64,000 nucleotides of DNA, taken from positions 48,560,029-48,624,028 of the forward strand of contig OX579633.1 in the NCBI GenBank assembly GCA_951230915.1, written 5' to 3'. The notes below the pieces were generated by a model. The model searched no databases, had not been told where the DNA came from, and was given only the letters and a program-made list of their open reading frames with translations. Position numbers and translations under genes: made by a program. This document shows, one piece after another, positions 44,760-58,440 of the stretch. This stretch comes from Antitrichia curtipendula. Its lineage: Eukaryota; Streptophyta; Bryopsida; Hypnales; Leucodontaceae. How positions within the stretch are numbered: the stretch's first letter is position 1; each line of letters begins with the position of its first letter.

Positions 44760-47630
44760 TTTGTACAATTTTAGGTGTAGTTACCTTACCCGACATGAAA
44801 GGTTAGATTCGGCATAAATTAAGTCTTTTTCCGTAGAAAAAAGGAAAAGTGCCACATGTTGTCTTAGAAATGGTGTAAGGTGATGTGGACCCCAAAGAAT
44901 TTGATGTGGAAATTCAATTTCGGCACTTAGGTTTTGGAGCAAACCTTCACAGATGCATTTGAGTGTTGGGGAAGTTTCTAGAGCTACATTGGTAATTTTC
45001 CTTGTCTAAGTGGTAGAAGGAGTCTAGGGTTTTTGAAGGGCATAATTGGTTGCATCTTCTCTTTATTAAAATCTTGTTATTCATTTCCTCTAATATTAGA
45101 TTTTTACTAGACACTTTCCTTCAACTTCAAATTTGCAAAGGTTGCAATCTTCTTTTTTTAAAGGCATGTTGTTTTTGAAACTGAACTCCAAATTCAGTAC
45201 ATCGGGTAGATTTGGGTGACGGAGTAGTGGCCGGCTACCATGACCAATCCAAAAGCAATATTTGTCTTGGCCAAGAACATATTTGCTTTTAGCAACTTGG
45301 GTAATAGCTCTAGGTTCAAAATGACAAGCTGCTTTAAATTTGACAAGATCATGAAAGCAATGACTACATATCCACATTTTATGTTTGCATAGTCTTACTA
45401 AATTTTTGTCCAATTATAGATGTCCCATTTTTACACTCCAACCAATGATTTTTCCAAAGGCATGGGCTAACAATGAACTAACTAGTGGTTCTCCTTGAAC
45501 ATTGATGCATCTACCTGAGGTCTTGGGACCTTATTATTTGAATGGTTTAATCTCTAAAAGCTTGATCTAAAGATAATAAGATCACTTAAAAAAGTTTATA
45601 GCTTCCATTTTCAAATTCATTTTATCACCATTTTAGTGAATGAAACAAGTAGGGCCCCTTATTTGGCAATGGCATGCAAAAAATCATTTTTTCTAGATGA
45701 AAATCATTTATTACTATAATAAAAGATTACAATTTGTTACTTTCGAGTACACATTGTGCAAACAAACACTCCAAAGTAGTATAGCTAAAGTTGAACAAAT
45801 TTGTTTAACAATAGTTTTTGTTTGTTGTGCAACTCTCACTATTCAATCCCATAAACATAAATTGCAACTAATGTTGGATGACATTCAAATGAATAAAAAA
45901 TAAAAAAATTATATATAAGAGGTCAAAGATGAATTGGTAGTGACATTCTAAAATTTTGCACCAAAATTTTTAATGTTCTTAGGTTGAAAGTTATGCAATA
46001 AACATGTGTTAATTCTTTTGAATATTTTCAAGGCACATTTATAAAAACATTTTCAAACCCTAAATAATCCTACTTTAAGGTATTAGCAACAAAAAACAAG
46101 GGTGCCCTACAAAATCTAAAGGATAAACACGGTTACTTATTAATATTTTTTGTTTAGTGTTCAAGATGTAGGCATTGAAATTAGAGCACAAATTAGAGAA
46201 ACCACTTGTTCAATTTTGACCTCTTATAATTTTACATAATATATTCAGATGTCATGATTCTTCAACTTCACCAAACTTCAATTACAATGTATCTTTACGT
46301 GAACAATTAGCAATGAGAGCTCTTCAATAAACAATAATAATAATTATACAAACTCATTTGATCCTTGTTAGGTGTTTCTACCTTACAACTAGGGGGAGTC
46401 ACAACACTATTATTTTGGTTCCACCAATTCATTGAAGGCTTGACGTGGCCCAGTGTCATTATAAAATCTATTTAGTTTCCCCCAATTTGTTGAAGATCTT
46501 GTATTCATCTTTTGAGGGGTTTAAGCCTTTCTAACTTCATTGACAAGTACGCTAGTCATTGTGACTTTCCCTAATAATTATGAACTTGCTCCCATATTCT
46601 ATGAATAAAGGTAATAGGTCCAAGAAGCGACCTTTTACTAGCTAGGTGAATCAAAATTGGAGTCACTTGGTGTAATGGATGAATTTTCAATTGAAGGAGA
46701 ATGAAATCCATAATGAAAGCAAGAAGTTGCATTTCTTTTTGGAATGCTTGACATTAGTTATAATATTTGAAAGTGAAAGCTAGTACGTAGACCGCTATTT
46801 TAGTTCATAGGTGGTGTAGTAATCACTAGGTATAATTTTGTGAATGGGCCATGAAATACCCTGAAAGTGATCTTCTTGCATTTAAATGGTACACAACATG
46901 GATTTAAAAGTGTCCCAATCACTAATTGAAAATGGAATATTCATTATCATATTTCTACTAATTGATAATAGAACATTTACATTTTTTTCATTTGTTTATA
47001 ATTTTTTTTGTGTGCTACATTGCCTTCTCTTTTTATCTATCACATGGTTGAATTTTGTCCCTACAACTTTCTATTTTGTTTGGACACCATGTGGAGACAA
47101 GTGCCGATATTGAACTATTATACATATAAATTCTTCTTCAATTATGCATTAACCATACAAGATTCTTTTATAGGGGTGATCTAAAGAACCTAATCACTTT
47201 AATCCTTGAAGGGCAATAAGGCCAAAAGTGTTCAATAGATGACTTCATTGTTCATTGTGTAGAAATAAAGAATGCATCTATGGGTTCAATAATTGGAGCA
47301 ATTTTAGTGACTACCTTGGTCATGGAAGTTGTGTCCTTTAATTCTTAAAGGACGGGCCTGTAACCATGGAAATCATTCTTTTTGGCATTATGTGAATAGT
47401 TGGTTTAATAAAAATCCTAAAGCACTCATTGGAAGTCAAACTACTACATACGACCTCCCCTTTCTATACAAAATTTTGAGGATGAATAGTTGCACTTTTG
47501 TACTATGGACAAAGATTTTGTACTATCGACCAGAAAATGGCCACAGCATCGTTCATGGGTTAAGGATCTGCTACCTTATGTCCTACCAATTAGGAAATCC
47601 GCCATTTATTATGAAACCTTCCAAGAGTCC
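44760..47630. other. AT-rich spacer with one unrecognised Cys/His-containing fragment
   Basis: The only notable frame is on the minus strand at 45,096-45,413 (105 residues). It has spaced Cys/His: CKHKMWICSHCFHDL, then CHFEPR, then CNLCKFEVEGKC. I do not recognise it, and it has no visible partner exons. It may be a decayed transposon or gene fragment. Nothing else is supported here. Confidence 0.3.
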
Positions 47631-47635
47631 TCAAG

Positions 47636-47931
47636 TAAGGTAGGGGGTTGTAAAAGCAACCTGTCTCTAAAAGCCATCTGGTAGATTTTGCCTCTAAGAT
47701 GTACCAGAAGTGTACATTTCAAGAGGGGGTCGCTTTTAGAAACCACTGTTTTTCAACTTCAAAAATTCATAACGAATTCCATGAAGGTCCAAAAAATATG
47801 AAACCACTTGAGTTAGATGCCAATTCCATTTTTCTTACCATGAAAATTTACTGAAAATTGTTTTAAGGAGTTTAGCTTCCCCAAAATGCAAATCAGCTCT
47901 TAAAGGGTCGCTTTTACAGCCCCCTACCTTA
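47636..47931 (-). mobile_element. MITE of the TAAGGTAGG family, copy B (best preserved)
   Basis: The ends TAAGGTAGGGGGTTGTAAAA (47,636) and TTTTACAGCCCCCTACCTTA (47,931) are inverted repeats continuing into GC(A/G)ACC. TCAAGTA is shared by the two flanks (47,631-47,637 and 47,933-47,939) and could be part of a target duplication. The interior is the reverse complement of copy A at 43,939-44,244. Confidence 0.7.
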
Positions 47932-47999
47932 GTCAAGTAGAAAAAAATAACTTCTCTCACCTCCAATGGAGAAAAAAACAATTTTTTTAAATTAATTTT

Positions 48000-49474
48000 C
48001 CAGGTCCCACAGTCGAAACGGAGGGTCAAGAAGGTACCAGGCCGCTTGCTTCCGCTGACCCACACGCGTAAAGCAACGGTAACCCCCCCGCACGACACGT
48101 GTCTTCCTCTCCACAAAACCTACCTATCGAACCTCCTAACAGAACCCTCCCAATCTGACACACCTCCCTTGCAAGGACCCCTCCCCAGTCCCCACCCCCC
48201 AAGGACAACTCCCAGACCCGCTCTCTGCCTCCGCCAGTTTGTTTCTGCCATCACCGTCAACAAATCCTCGGCCAATTCTCGCCATATTCAGATACAATAG
48301 TATTTTCGAACCTCACCCATCTTTCCAGATCACATATCCTCTGGTGGGTTTTCCCAGGAGCTTCCTCTCACACTTCACCAATTTGAATCTTATGGTAAGA
48401 TTTTGATAGCCCGAGATTCGGATGACCCGTTGTGGATTGAGGGATTCGTTGGGTTCGAATGTGGAGTGCGAATGTGGGTTGAGGTGCCTTTGATTTACAT
48501 CAACAGGGGCCGGGAAGTAATGTTGTGGTTGAATTTTTGGGTGAGAGCTTACTGTGTTTGGTTTGGGAGTCGTCGTAATCTTTAGCTTGTCAGGGTTTCT
48601 GAGTTCTCGCCAGATTCAGAAACAATACGATGTTCTAACTTCACCCATCTTCTTAGACCACAGTTCCCCTGGTGTTTTTTCCCAAGAGCTCACGTGTACT
48701 CTTCACACACTACCGTCTGTTTGAATGCTAAAATTTTGATCGCCCGAGATTTTGATGACATGTTGTGGTTTTAGGGCTTTGTGGAGTTCCTATGGGGATT
48801 GCAAATGTGGGTTCAGGTCCCTTTGGTTTACATTTACAGGGGGAATACTGTTGTGGTTGAATTTTTGGGTTGTTCTCTGTTTGGTTTGGGAGTTGTCGCA
48901 ATCTTTAGCTTGTCAGGGTTCGGAGTCTGAGGTCGAGGATTCTATTTGCAAGCTGACGTAGGAGTGTGATTTCATTAGGAGACTGCTTAATAGAGTTTAT
49001 TGGAGAGATCATAGAATCCAAACGCTTACTAAAGTTTTACTCGAGTAAGCCAAACTCTCTTGAGGTAGATCAAGTTTGTAGTCTCCCTCAGTGTGTTGGA
49101 TGGTTTTGTATGCAATCGTTCAAAAATTGGGAGGTCATGTAGACGCTGTTACTGAAAAAAGCCAATGATTTCTATTCCAAGTTGAGTGGCTATAGACCTT
49201 GATTTCCTCCATGGAATGGTAGCTACGTGAAGGCCAACCAAGATGAGTTGTTGCCGGTTACGGGGGTTCGTCAGTTAGAGAAGGGATCCGGTTTTGTATC
49301 CTTATTTGAAGTCGCTCACTGGCAGAATATATTGACGCAGGTTGTTGGGATGCACTCACAATGACATGGCGAGCTTGAGCTGCGAGTTGCGCCAGAAGAA
49401 TAGAAGAGGAGCTTATTTTTCTTCCCAACTTCCGAACTAGGACCGATTCAAGGCAGAGATTCAAGCCAGACGGG
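48000..49474 (+). promoter_or_regulatory. Promoter and 5' leader region of the phospholipase D gene
   Basis: After AT-rich spacer, the composition turns C-rich at about 48,050-48,250. It contains GACACGTGTC (about 48,095-48,104), a G-box/ABRE-type ACGTG palindrome. Such boxes mediate abscisic-acid and stress response, which fits a PLD gene. The site's function is an inference. The stretch to 49,474 has no good coding frame and holds a tandem duplication. The transcription start was not located. Confidence 0.4.
48276..48925. repeat. Tandem duplication in the PLD leader (offset 328 bp)
   Basis: Unit 1 (48,276-48,603) and unit 2 (48,604-48,925) share TTCTCGCCA(T/G)ATTCAGA..., TCACCCATCTT..., CCCGAGATT(C/T)..., TTGTGGTTGAATTTTTGGGT, GTTTGGTTTGGGAGT and ATCTTTAGCTTGTCAGGGTT in the same order. 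Confidence 0.8.
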
Positions 49475-52400
49475 ATGACAGAAGCTGCGGCACCTGTTGG
49501 TGCCGCATCAAATGGGGCCACCATGAGAGAAGATGATGCACCTGCTCCTTTATACAATGATTCTGCGGGGCATGGTCATCGCCCTCAAATTCGTCACCAA
49601 GAACACCATCGCCAACAGAAGATGCCGCAAGCTGGAATGCATGGAGTGGGAATTGCTATGGCAGCTCAAGATGTTGCAGGTAAATGGCAGTTGGTGGTGG
49701 TTCTTATACTTTAAAGAGTTAGTTTTTTGTTCTGTTTCTCAGAGTTACTAATATTGCTGAAACATTGTTTCCATTACTCTGGAACCCCGGTAATCAAATT
49801 AACCCCTATTTTGAGCTTTTTGGTAAATAAATTATGGCAGGAGAAGAATCTACACAAAGAAAGGTCATTTTTTCAGAAGATTTATAAATTATTTTGAAAG
49901 AATGAGAAGATATTTGGATGAAACACTAGCATGAAGCACTATGTTCACCATCCAAAATATGGATATTGGAGAGCTTACTTAGGGGCTATAAAAGTATCAA
50001 GTGAAACTAAGTTATCTTGTATTAACGATTTGTTGATGAACACATAATCTTCATTTTTGCAAGTTTTCCTTTTCTTCCCATTCCTTCATGAACTCATTCA
50101 TTCAATCATGAATCACTGAGTGACTGTGCTAGTGGTATTGTTGAAGAAAAGACAAGAACTATGTCTTCAACATACTTAACATACTTGAATGTACTCCTTC
50201 CACCACTCATCGTAGAGTAAGCTATTGAAAACATTCATAATCCATTGGTTGGATGCTGGCTCTCTTGAAGGTTAAGCAATCAAATTAAGTACTCATCTTT
50301 TCAAGTTTGTGTATCTAATAATCATTCTGGAAATATTGTTTATTAGAATGCTTGTGACTATGATTTGTAGAATGTGGAACCGTTCAATATATATGAAGTC
50401 CTCTGCCAATTGAAGTTTGTGAGTGTAGTGGTCTGTAAATTATATTCATCATGAGTTTAAGAGAAAACTTGACCTTCGAGAATTGAAGAATGCGGAACCT
50501 CTCAATAGACTAATGAAACCCTCCACCCCCAATTCACGTTGTGAGTTTTCCAGTTGTAAATTTTATTCATCTCTATGTTGAAGAAAAATTTCTGAACGTA
50601 TGAGGTTTGTGGAATGCGGAACCTCCTAATATCTCAATAAAGCTTCCTTGCCTGCTACAATCATGGCTTTGAATCTTATTGTTGCAATCGGGAGAATTGA
50701 AGACCACACTCAAAACTTGTTGCATTTTGAGTCAATAGTTAAATCATTCAATCAATTCACGTTTGTGAGTCTACTGATTCTGCAAGTAAGTGCTCCCACA
50801 TTTGGCACTAATAGCAAACTGAACATACTTACTATTAGAAAACAGAAATTATGTTCACTAAATCTTTTTGGCAAGTACAAGAGGATTCCAAAGCACTTTA
50901 GCGTGCATTATTTGGACTCCATATGAACAAGTCATGAAATTGCACAGTTTTATTTGTAGTTGTCCAGAAAATATGCACTAGGCTCTCCTTATGGTCTGAT
51001 TGTGTACATCTTGTGTCATCAATATCTAGGTTATAGTGTCTCTTTATGGTCAAAATGTAGGTGTTGCATTTTGGGCACTGATGATTATGGGTGCACATAC
51101 CTTCAATTTTTTCCATGACAAAGTTCAAGCAAAAGTTTGTGAATATACTGAATTTTCAACACAAGAGAATGAACTTGAAGCATGTCGGATTAATTTTTTA
51201 GTTTCCTAAATTCGAGAGATTGGAATGCATATCAAGAGTGGCACGTTCTGGAGGGTTTCTGATGAGTTCAATTGTTCTTGCAGGAGGTCATGGATCAGGT
51301 CATGAACAAGGAGGCCATTTCGTGGACGGTCACGACACACAACAGGACACCATGGCAGAGCTTGTGAGTGATAAAGTACTCTTACACGGAACCTTGGAGG
51401 TTCATATCAAAGAGGCCAAGAATCTACCCAACATGGACATGTTCAGCGAGAAGTTCAGGCAAATCTTCTCCTACTTGACAGTGTGCAAGGCGCCCTTTGT
51501 GAAGGCCAAGTCGAAAGTGGAAGAGAAAGGTGATTTCGGAAACTCCCTCTCTGGATCACGGATTGTATTACCATTTTTCTAACAGTAGACTTTTGACTAT
51601 TTGTGCTCGTGCCAGCATTTTGTATTTTATTTTTCATGGTCGCTGTTGGAAAATCTTCATTTTGAACTCAAATATTGGCAATTTTGTAGTAAAAGAAAAT
51701 GGCTTTGGCAAACTTGATTATTCTTTATTAACCAGAACTTGGTGATGGGAAAACTAGGACATGGCCATCGTCCCAAGGGGATCACCAGCGACCCCTACGC
51801 TGCTGTCAACTTAGCTGGAGCACGTGTGTCCCGGACCCGAGTCATTACCAATGAAACCAACCCCTTTTGGGATGAGCATTTTTCTATCCCAGTTGCACAT
51901 TACGTGAACGAAGTACAGATCACTGTGAAAGACAATGACATGCTTGGAGCCCAGCTTATTGGCGATGTGAGTATTCCTGTGGGACGAATCATTCACGGTG
52001 AAGAAATTGAAGGGTGGCATGAGATCATTGGTGCCAATGGGAAAATCGCTCACGCCGATGCGAAGATTTTCTTCAGGATGAAGTTCACTTCGGTGGAGAA
52101 CAACCCCATTTACTATGGCGGTATTGGAGAGCCGAACCAGCTGCATGGAGTGCCGAACACGTACTTCCCTTGTAGGAAAGGCGGCCAGCTTACGATGTAC
52201 CAAGATGCTCATATTATGGATGGCTCTTTGCCGGAGATCAAGCTGGAAGAGGGAGTGTTTCACCACCAGCCAGCTTGGGAGGAGCTCTGTACAGCGATTC
52301 TGGAGGCCCATCATTTGGTGTATATTGCAGGGTGGTCTGTTTATACGAAAGTCAGGTTGCTGAGGGACACGAGACGGGAGATTCCGGATGGGGGGGACTT

Positions 52401-55400
52401 GATCCTTGGAGATCTTTTGAAGCGGAAGTCTGCGGAGGGAGTGAGAGTGCTCTTACTTGTCTGGGATGACAAAACGTCTCATCAGAACCCGTTTATCAAA
52501 ACGGTATGTTATTGTAGATCCCAATTCATCATTGAAACAAATTCAGTTCTCCTTCAAAGTCTGGGTTTTACTTTTTGAGCCAGTGCCATTCGGTATATTA
52601 AGCTTCGGTATAGTGAACAGCGCGCAGTGGAAGACAAGCTGAAATTTCTCTTGTTTGTGCGTCATTTTGTACGCAGGAAGGAATGATGGGAGTTCATGAC
52701 GAGGAGACCAAGAATTTTTTCAGGCATAGTGCCGTCCGCTGTGTGCTGGCTCCACGCTATGCTGATTCCAGACTCAGCTGGTTCAGGCAACAGGTCCTAG
52801 CCGCTAATTATTCTTACTAGTTCTGAATAGGGAGATTTTACCCTCGCACTAATTTTGATTTAGACACTTTAATTGGTGTGAATTTATACTAACACATCAA
52901 TATTAATCTACAAATGTTTAAATATTCACATTTTTCATGGTAATCGCTCTAATTCAGGTATCAAACAATTTATTAGCGTGATGAAATGGATTTTGCTTTT
53001 ATGTTCCAGGGCTCTGCAACTGACAGCCATGTTCCTCAATGCAGGTTGTGGGAACTCTGTACACGCATCATCAAAAGTGTACCATTGTTGATACTCAAGG
53101 TCCTGGGAATAAACGCAAATTGACATCTTTCATTGGTGGTTTGGATCTTTGTGATGGACGTTTCGACACCCCAACTCACTCTCTCTTCAGCACATTGAAT
53201 ACGTTTCACAAGAACGATTATCACAACCCTACTTTTACAGTGAGTTTCACTCTTTACTTTCCGTAAGGAAAATTCTTATTACTGATTTCATTTTTGTTTC
53301 TCTGTACCCCACCCCTTAACCCCACCCCCTCTCCTTTCATAACGTTGCTTAGCAGTTGTGAGAACTCAAGCTTCTCCACTGTAGGCTTAAACTCTGTAAT
53401 TGTGACATGATTTGAACGTGTGACCAGTGTGCAATGGTCAATGATAGTGCGGTAAGTATGCACGATATTCTAGATTGTTACTTTAGAGAAGGTCAAATAA
53501 TGAGGTTTGAGTGTATGTGGCACCAGATCTGGGGAGAAGGAGAAAGCCTCACAATATTGACATTTACTGTAGAGAGTGTACATGGCATTCATTTATTGAG
53601 TGTTCAGTGCCTGTCTTTTTTTGTAGCTTTTTGTTGCTCCCACTTGAGATGAGTTCAAGATTGTGAACAAGAAGAAGCTGGGTGTTGAGCCAGTCATCCT
53701 TTCTTTGTTTTCATGTTTTGGATATTCTGAGAACTTCTTTACCCACGCTGTTTGGTTACCTTTGGTTACAGGAACAGGTTGAGGCTGGAGGTCCAAGGGA
53801 ACCTTGGCATGACTGGCACTGTAGGATTGATGGTCCTGCAGCATATGATGTTCTGACCAATTTTGAGCAAAGATGGAGGAAGGCAACTCGCCGGCACGAT
53901 GATGAGCTCATTCAAATTGAGCGAATTTCGTGGATTTTGGGTCCCAAACATCCTTTTCCTCCTGAAGGCGACCCCAAACTGTATGTCACCAGAGACGATG
54001 ATAAAGAGTCTTGGCATGTCCAGGTGAGTTTACAAGCAGTGGGTTCTGTTTTTTGTCTACAAGCTCTCAATCTTCTCTCTTCAAGGTCTGCAAATTTGCT
54101 CTTTCTCTGATTTGCGAATAGTAGGAATTGGATAACCGTCTTGAGCCTGGAGGGCTGAGAATTTCATTGGACATAAAATGTCAAATCTTGAATATCCACG
54201 TATGTGTGTTTTGATGAAGCAGCTCACATTGAGCAAAAGTTGTACGGATTACAAGCTTCTTCTGACTAGCTAATTATTGAGTGACTTGTTTGCCTTGAAA
54301 CTTGGACTCGACATTATGAAGCAATAGCATCATCAGTTAAACTTCTGTGACATTTTTCCTTGCTTGAAGTTATCTTCTTGTATGATCATAGTTATAGTTG
54401 GTAATTGGCAACCTGACTATTGTGCATTGTTCCTAATTTTCTGGCAGGTGTTTCGTTCGATTGACTCTGGATCGGTCAAAGGGTTTCCAAGGAATGTCCA
54501 AGAAGCCGAGATGCAGGTCCTTTGTTCATTTCATGGCCATAATTTCATGGCATAATACTCATATCTTTGCAGGTCTTGTAGCTTAAATTTGAGTCGGATG
54601 TGCGTGAATTACAGGAAAAAGTTTACAGATTTGATCCCTTCGGTCAAGTAGTTAACCTTTCATGCGTCGAAAACTCGTACACGTATCATGATCCAGAGTT
54701 TGTGTCAGCTAGAATTTTTATGTCAGAAAGTACATCCTTCATCATACGAAACCAACATTCTTGAAGAATTTGCATTATTGATTGTAAGGAACTGGAGTCA
54801 TGGCAGCCAGACGAGTATGGAATTTCTCCTAATCTTTTTCTTGGACTGATGGGATCCTGTGTGTCTGACTCTATTGCGCAGCATCTTGTCTGGGGAAAGA
54901 GCATTGCCGTAGACCTTAGCATACAGATGGCCTACATCAAAGCCATCCGGTCAGCTAAACATTTCGTGTACATCGAGAACCAGTACTTTATCGGGTCCTC
55001 TTACAACTGGCCTGATTACAAAAATGCTGGTAAGTGCTTTGCCACATGACGGTTAGGCAAATTCGTTTGTCAATATTGACCCCTCAAAGACCAAGAGGGC
55101 CCACGTTTTTTTTTAAGAAGCTCTAAGTATGGCACATGGGGAATTTCTTTTGTTCAGTTTTCTTCTTTTTTTCTTCTTTTTTTTGACCAACATCTGCAAT
55201 TTTCTTCACTGATTATAGTGATATAAGTTTGTGGTTCATCTGAATTATATAGGTCACAATATTATCGATTCATCGGCTATTTTCAAACCATGAATCTTTT
55301 GTTCCTCCTTCGGGTGGGAAAGCTTGATTTCACGCTCTTCAATTATCTTTGGACTTGTGCCGGGTTTTTTTCCCATATCAGCAACCCTGTCAATTTTCCT

Positions 55401-57992
55401 TCACGTTGCTACTGTGAGAAATTTATCCCATTGTGGGCAAATTGCAGGTGCGAACCATCTCATACCGATGGAACTAGCACTGAAGGTGGCATCCAAGATC
55501 AGGGAAGGTCAACGGTTTGCCGTGTATGTTGTGGTTCCCATGTGGCCCGAAGGTGTTCCGGACAGTGCCGCCATGCAAGAGATCCTCTTCTTTCAGGTGA
55601 CTTTAATTTCTCCATGAAAGATTTCTTAAGAACTCATTTCACTGCCTCAAAGCTGGGATTAACGTAAAGCAATATTAGAATAAATCCCCCGCCTGCATGC
55701 TGAACTATGTTAGAGGATACTATTCGAGTCACGTACACAGGGAATGTGTTTTTTGAGAGATCACTTTGGGTGCAAGAATTAAATTTGAAATTGAATTTTT
55801 ATCACTATGTATGTATTTCTTATGCAATCATTCAAAGTGAGAGGTTGTAGACCACTATTGAAGGGACAGGAGACAACCTTATTTCCATTCAAAGATCAGT
55901 GACCGTAGATGTTATTAACCAAGTCACGCTTGCACCCCACCTGCTAATTGAAGGCCAATCGATTGTATTGGGAGAGATGTCGTCAGTCAATAGGAGATTG
56001 GATCAGATCCCCAACAATTCTAGTATCCTATGTACGTTATGTAAACTGGAAGCTATCTCTAGAATCGAAGTTACAAGTTGCATACAGAAGGATGATGTTC
56101 CTATTTTAAAGTTGACTTGCTTTTTGTTGAATGCAGACTCAAACGATGAAGATGATGTATGGTGTTATTGCGGATGCTTTGAAAGACGTGGACAAGCTTG
56201 GTGAACGTCACCCTCGAGACTATCTCAACTTCTATTGCCTCGGCAACCGGGAGACCATGACTGAAATCGAGAAGAAAAATCCTCCCACCAGTCCGCCCGA
56301 TCCAACCTCGAAGCATGTATGTGTATACAATTCTTGACAATGCAAGAAAATTGACGGCGACTTTGAAAATGAGGTCATAACATGAAAAATGGTTCTAAAA
56401 CAAAGTTTTCAGAGAAATCAAGTTGGTTGAGGAAACTTTTTACATTTACAGTCGCCATCATACGGAATCCTCCCATGATAGAAAAGGAGTCCCCCATATG
56501 ATCACTTTGAGCAGAGGGAGACCTCATGAATCATGCAATAGATTTTTCTTACGTTACATTTGAAGAGCTCATCAAACATTTTTACTAGAAACTCTTTCAG
56601 AAATGAATTGTCCCGACTCGCAAGCATAAGTGAATTCATCTCTAGTGAAAAGAACACATGGACTAAAGACGATATTGTATAACTGGTTGGTCCGTTGCCT
56701 TGGTTGGTTGTTTTGCTAGAGAGAGCCCCAATCTGTGATTTTTATTTCGTACTTTGATATCATAGCTTAGCTTGTTTCTTACCATCTGTGATTGATATGC
56801 AGGGCTTGAGTTTGAAGTATAGGCGGTTCATGATCTACGTGCATGCCAAGGGAATGGTGGTGGACGATGAGTACATCGTTTGTGGGTCGGCCAACATTAA
56901 CCAGCGGTCGATGGATGGGTCTCGCGACACTGAGATTGCAATGGGAGCTTACCAACCCCACTACTCCTGGTCTAGAAAGAGAGGTCACCCTCGTGGCCAG
57001 GTTAGTTAAAAAAAACTTTGCCTCTACGGCACTGGGTCTTTGGCCTGGTCACATCATGGGTTTCTGAATGCATTTGGTTTTGAGTTCCTCTTCCTATTTC
57101 ATGGAATTTGTGTCATCAGCAGAGAAGCACTGAGAGCGAATGCCAAGTAATGTCACTGCTCCTACTATGATGGGCACTTTTAAGATTTGCTGACCTAGTA
57201 GCAACACATCTGAGCCTCTCATTTTGATTCTGAAATCTTGGTGTCATCAAAATTTGTGTCGCAATTAGGCATACGATATGGTAAGTACACCTAAAAGCGT
57301 CCTAATAAACATTTGAGCATCCTATTAATAAACTTTTATTATCACAGCCCTGTGTCGTGTTGGAAGTCAAAAGTGGATTCTAAATTCTCTTTGAATGCAG
57401 TATATTGGACACTAAATGAAAATCTGTGAGGTTTCTAATTGCTGAAAGAAGTGTACCCAAAGTCGGCCATTGTCTCATGAAGTCTAATTAATACCGTAAG
57501 GCTGTCCTGTACATTTTAGGAAAGAACCGGTAGGGGTCGTTTTTCGAAACGTTTTTGAAACGGGTGCCAGTTACGTGCAGTTACCTTACTCTATTATTTC
57601 ATCCTCTCATGCGGGGTGTGACAGCAGTCGTAAGGGAGGAAATCTTGCGTGGGATTGATCCCAATTGACATGCTGTTGGTACGTCGTTGCAGATCTACGG
57701 CTACCGTCTGTCTCTGTGGGCGGAGCACTTGGGTCGTGTGAACCCCGACGTGTTCACTGAAGCGGAGAGCCTGGAGTGTGTCAAGGAAGTGAACCGACTG
57801 GCGCAAGCCAACTGGGAGGACTTCACTGCAGAAGAGGTGAAAGACATGAAGGGCCACCTGCTGCCGTATCCCATCAACATCAACCGGGATGGGACGGTAG
57901 GACCGCTCGAACACTTTGAGACCTTTCCTGATGTCGGTGGCAACATTTTGGGCACCAATCAAGCGAATCTCCCAGACAGCTTAACCACCTAA
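49475..57992 (+). CDS. Phospholipase D, C2 type (12 exons, about 934 residues)
   Basis: Exons: 49,475-49,679, 51,284-51,529, 51,758-52,503, 52,677-52,793, 53,045-53,239, 53,772-54,023, 54,448-54,516, 54,882-55,029, 55,448-55,596, 56,137-56,316, 56,803-57,000, 57,693-57,992. Phases close exactly. The enzyme hydrolyses membrane phospholipids to phosphatidic acid, a signal in drought, ABA and wounding responses. A Ca2+-binding C2 domain spans about 101-260 ([20 protein letters not shown]..., [12 protein letters not shown]). The two HKD catalytic motifs are intact: HQKCTIVD (H447, K449, D454) and HAKGMVVDD (H783, K785, D790), followed by [21 protein letters not shown]. The C-terminus is the usual LPDSLTT-like end. 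The first 100 residues are an Ala/His-rich, low-complexity extension; the start at 49,475 is the first in-frame Met, and M95 (in DTMAEL) could be an alternative. The C2 style suggests the delta/beta/gamma group. It looks functional. Confidence 0.93.
50370..50640. repeat. Degenerate tandem repeat in PLD intron 1 (period about 120 bp)
   Basis: GAATG(T/C)GGAACC(G/T)(T/C)... followed by a (A/C)AATATAT/ACTAATGAA-type block and TTGTGAGT recurs at about 50,370, 50,488 and 50,612. The third unit is partial. It lies in the 1.6-kb first intron. Confidence 0.55.
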
Positions 57993-58092
57993 GTAAGTAA
58001 TGCTGCGTTTCCTCAACCAAAAAAAATCTATTCTTAAAAATGTTGGCGCTGCTGGACCGAAATGGGGAGGAAAGTTACATTTTCTTTTGAAG

Positions 58093-58440
58093 GTGAGAAA
58101 ATTTGAGAAGTACCTTATTGGAAAACACAAGCCTATGTTGCAAGGACAGAGCCTCTCATAGCTCTATTGATTCAGGATTGAAAGGAAAGGAGGAGGCTCT
58201 GCATCAACAAAAAGTTACATGTGAGAAAGTTTGAGAAGTACCTTATTGGAAACACGAGTTTTGTGTTCCAAGGACAGAGCCTCTCATAGCTTTGCTGGTT
58301 TTGGGGATTGAAAGGGAGGAGGCTTTTGCATCAACTGAAAAAGCTACATGTGAGGAAGTTTGCGTACGTCCTTAGTTGGAAACTGTGAGGCTGTGTTGCA
58401 TATGTAGAGCCTCTTGTAGCTTAGCTGCTTGTTCAGAGTA
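58093..58440. repeat. Threefold tandem repeat (period 128-129 bp) in the PLD 3' flank
   Basis: Units start at 58,093, 58,221 and 58,350 with GTGAGAAA(A/G)TTTGAGAAGTA-like sequence. They continue with CTTATTGGAAA, ACAGAGCCTCTCATAGCT and GGGAGGAGGCT. It begins about 100 bp after the stop codon, so it is probably in the 3' UTR. Confidence 0.75.

Noticed and set aside
45096..45413. Zinc-finger protein gene
   Set aside because: The Cys/His spacing fits no family I can name, and there is no start context, partner exon or second copy; kept only as an unrecognised fragment.
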